Below, one piece after another: positions 19,951-21,082 of a stretch of 21,082 bases of DNA. The stretch is taken from assembly GCA_034433375.1 (NCBI GenBank), contig DAOUAQ010000029.1, forward strand, positions 1 through 21,082, in the 5' to 3' direction. Source of the DNA: DSWT01 sp034433375 (GTDB lineage Bacteria; Chloroflexota; Anaerolineae; B4-G1; SLSP01). The position numbers and the translations under genes are program-made. The notes below the pieces were generated by a model that was given only the letters and a program-made list of their open reading frames with translations, was not told where the DNA came from and searched no databases. Every line of letters starts with the position of its first letter. Position 1 is the stretch's first letter.

Positions 19951-20754
19951 ATGGGTTACTTTCTCGATCCATTCCGGCCACGAGCCAGCGTCGTCCACGC
20001 GCTTGATCCACGGGTCAAGCTAGGGCTGACGCTGGCTTTTATTGTGGCGACGGCTCTGACGCCGCCGGGCGCATGGCCGGTCTACATCGTGCTGTGCGCG
20101 CTGGCGCTGGCGGCGGCGCTGCTCTCGGAGTTGGGTGTGGGCTACGTCCTCGCGCGGGCGTTCCTTGCGTTGCCCTTCGCGCTGGCGGCGCTGCCGGTGC
20201 TCTTCACCACGGCGGGGACGCCGCTGTTGACCCTCCCCGCGCCGCTCGCCCTCACGCTGACTGTGGAAGGGGCGGCGCGCTTTATTGGCATCGCCTTCAA
20301 ATCGTGGCTCTCCGTGCAGATGGCCGTCGTGCTCGTGGGCAGCACGCCGTTCCCCGACTTGTTGATGGCGATGCGCGCTTTGCGCATCCCCCGGTTGCTG
20401 GCGGCGATTATCGGGCTGATGTGGCGCTATCTGTTCGTGCTGGCCGACGAGGCGCTGCGCCTGTTGCGGGCGCGGGAGTCGCGCAGCGCCGCGCCGTTCG
20501 ATGAGCCAGGGCGACGGGTGGGGGGCAGCCTGCTCTGGCGCGCTCGCGTCGCTGGTGGGATGGTCGGCAATCTGTTCCTGCGCGCCTTCGACCGCGCCGA
20601 CCGCATCTACGCGGCGATGCTCGCGCGCGGCTACGATGGCGAAGTGCGCGCGTTGCCCCGTCCGCCGCTGCGCGCGGGTCAATGGGCGGTATTGGGCGCG
20701 GGATTGGCGATGCTGGCGCTGCTGGCGTTGGCCGGACTCTTATTGTGGGGGTAG
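19951..20754 (+). CDS. cbiQ: CbiQ/NikQ, ECF transporter T-component
   Basis: The 267-residue membrane scaffold that couples the metal-capture protein to the ATPases. It starts with DPFRPRASVVHALDPRVKL, the usual SxxHxLDPRxK entry, and has four to five helices. The two cytoplasmic coupling motifs are ARESRS (174-179, a variant of the first Ala-Arg-Gly box) and ARGYDG (225-230), followed by a C-terminal helix. It is separated from cbiM by 90 bases that hold a composite inverted repeat; no clear ribosome site precedes the ATG, so the repeat could influence translation. Gene order cbiM-cbiQ-cbiO fits a single uptake operon. Confidence 0.92.
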   Translation: MGYFLDPFRPRASVVHALDPRVKLGLTLAFIVATALTPPGAWPVYIVLCALALAAALLSELGVGYVLARAFLALPFALAALPVLFTTAGTPLLTLPAPLALTLTVEGAARFIGIAFKSWLSVQMAVVLVGSTPFPDLLMAMRALRIPRLLAAIIGLMWRYLFVLADEALRLLRARESRSAAPFDEPGRRVGGSLLWRARVAGGMVGNLFLRAFDRADRIYAAMLARGYDGEVRALPRPPLRAGQWAVLGAGLAMLALLALAGLLLWG

Positions 20755-20785
20755 TTTATGATTTCCTTGAAAGGCTCAGACAAAT

Positions 20786-20903
20786 CGCCAAGACGCCAAG
20801 TTCGCCAAGAAGATTGAGATAAAGGTGGATTTTTCAAAGTCGTCGAATGTATTCATTATTGACTTGAATTTTTAACAAACTTGGCGTTCTTGGCGTCTTG
20901 GCG
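20786..20903. repeat. Composite inverted repeat of CGCCAAG units
   Basis: Three tandem CGCCAAG-based units (arm 20786-20808) face three inverted TTGGCG-based units (arm 20881-20903) across a 72-base AT-rich spacer. The 23-base arms match at 21 positions. It fills most of the gap between cbiQ and cbiO. The spacer has no ORF and no similarity by eye to the loop of the element upstream of cbiQ. Confidence 0.85.
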
Positions 20904-20933
20904 GTAAGAACTAATTTGTAGTGGGATAAACTT

Positions 20934-21082
20934 ATGCATCATACGATTGAAATTGAACATCTCTCTTATGCTTATCCCGACGGGCGGCGCGCGCTGCACG
21001 ACGTTTCGCTGCAGATTGGGATGGGCGAGAAGGTGGCGCTCGTCGGGCCGAACGGGGCGGGCAAGTCCACGCTGCTGTTGCA
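20934..21082 (+). CDS. cbiO: CbiO/NikO, ECF transporter ATPase (3' end outside the window)
   Basis: First 49 codons of the energy-coupling ATPase. It starts MHHTIEIEHLSYAYPDGRRA, typical of the family, and runs to Walker A GPNGAGKST (38-46) before the window ends. GGGA at 20923-20926 lies seven bases before the ATG and may be the ribosome site. It completes the M-Q-O set of a cobalt/nickel importer. The part that would show a signature motif or a fusion is not in view. Confidence 0.9.
   Translation, partial: MHHTIEIEHLSYAYPDGRRALHDVSLQIGMGEKVALVGPNGAGKSTLLL

Noticed and set aside
19868..20903. CRISPR array
   Set aside because: Repeat units are 7-9 bases, directly adjacent without spacers, and occur as inverted sets; no cas genes are present.

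Overview
The window is a GC-rich bacterial chromosome segment with dense, mostly co-directional genes and strong sigma70-type promoters. It most likely comes from a member of the Chloroflexota (Anaerolineae-like). This is an inference from lipoprotein-type solute-binding proteins, a GAAC-N4-GTTC (Gram-positive-type) LexA box, an EF-G2-type translation GTPase, a CTC-form L25, and intergenic low-complexity heptamer arrays. No rRNA, tRNA, CRISPR array or transposase gene was seen.

Layout. 1-2032: an M20/AbgB-like amidohydrolase (5' end cut by the window) overlapping an AEC-family permease. 2098-3300: a C-terminal GNAT remnant, an intact GNAT acetyltransferase and a small membrane protein. 3373-4977: a strong promoter with a LexA-like palindrome just after its -10, driving a soluble FtsK/SpoIIIE-type motor and a two-helix membrane protein. 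5031-7395: a palindromic terminator, a repeat-built promoter, an ABC-2 type ATPase with no permease beside it, and HemW. 7431-7814 (minus): a single-domain response regulator with Glu in place of the phospho-acceptor Asp. 7929-10173: an EF-G2-like GTPase with a hairpin in its leader. 10186-11441 (minus): ribosomal protein L25/CTC and a small membrane protein, each with its own promoter.

11486-18320 is a branched-chain or polar amino-acid ABC importer: a long structured leader with a short serine-rich upstream ORF, the binding lipoprotein, a hairpin plus terminator, livH, livM, livG and livF, a terminator, then a second paralogous binding lipoprotein bracketed by two copies of a palindromic repeat. 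Two receptors probably share one membrane complex.

18360-21082 is a metal-uptake locus: a Fur-family regulator with a candidate TTGCAA-type operator at its own transcription start, CbiM/NikM fused to a PDGLE (CbiN-like) domain, CbiQ/NikQ and the beginning of CbiO/NikO. This is an ECF-type cobalt or nickel importer under a metal-sensing repressor. Two similar composite inverted-repeat elements bracket cbiQ.

The observations most worth following are the liv leader with mutually exclusive helices, the SOS-type box on the split FtsK-like motor, the N-terminal extension on NikM/CbiM, the Asp-to-Glu receiver, and the family of short-unit repeat arrays scattered between genes.
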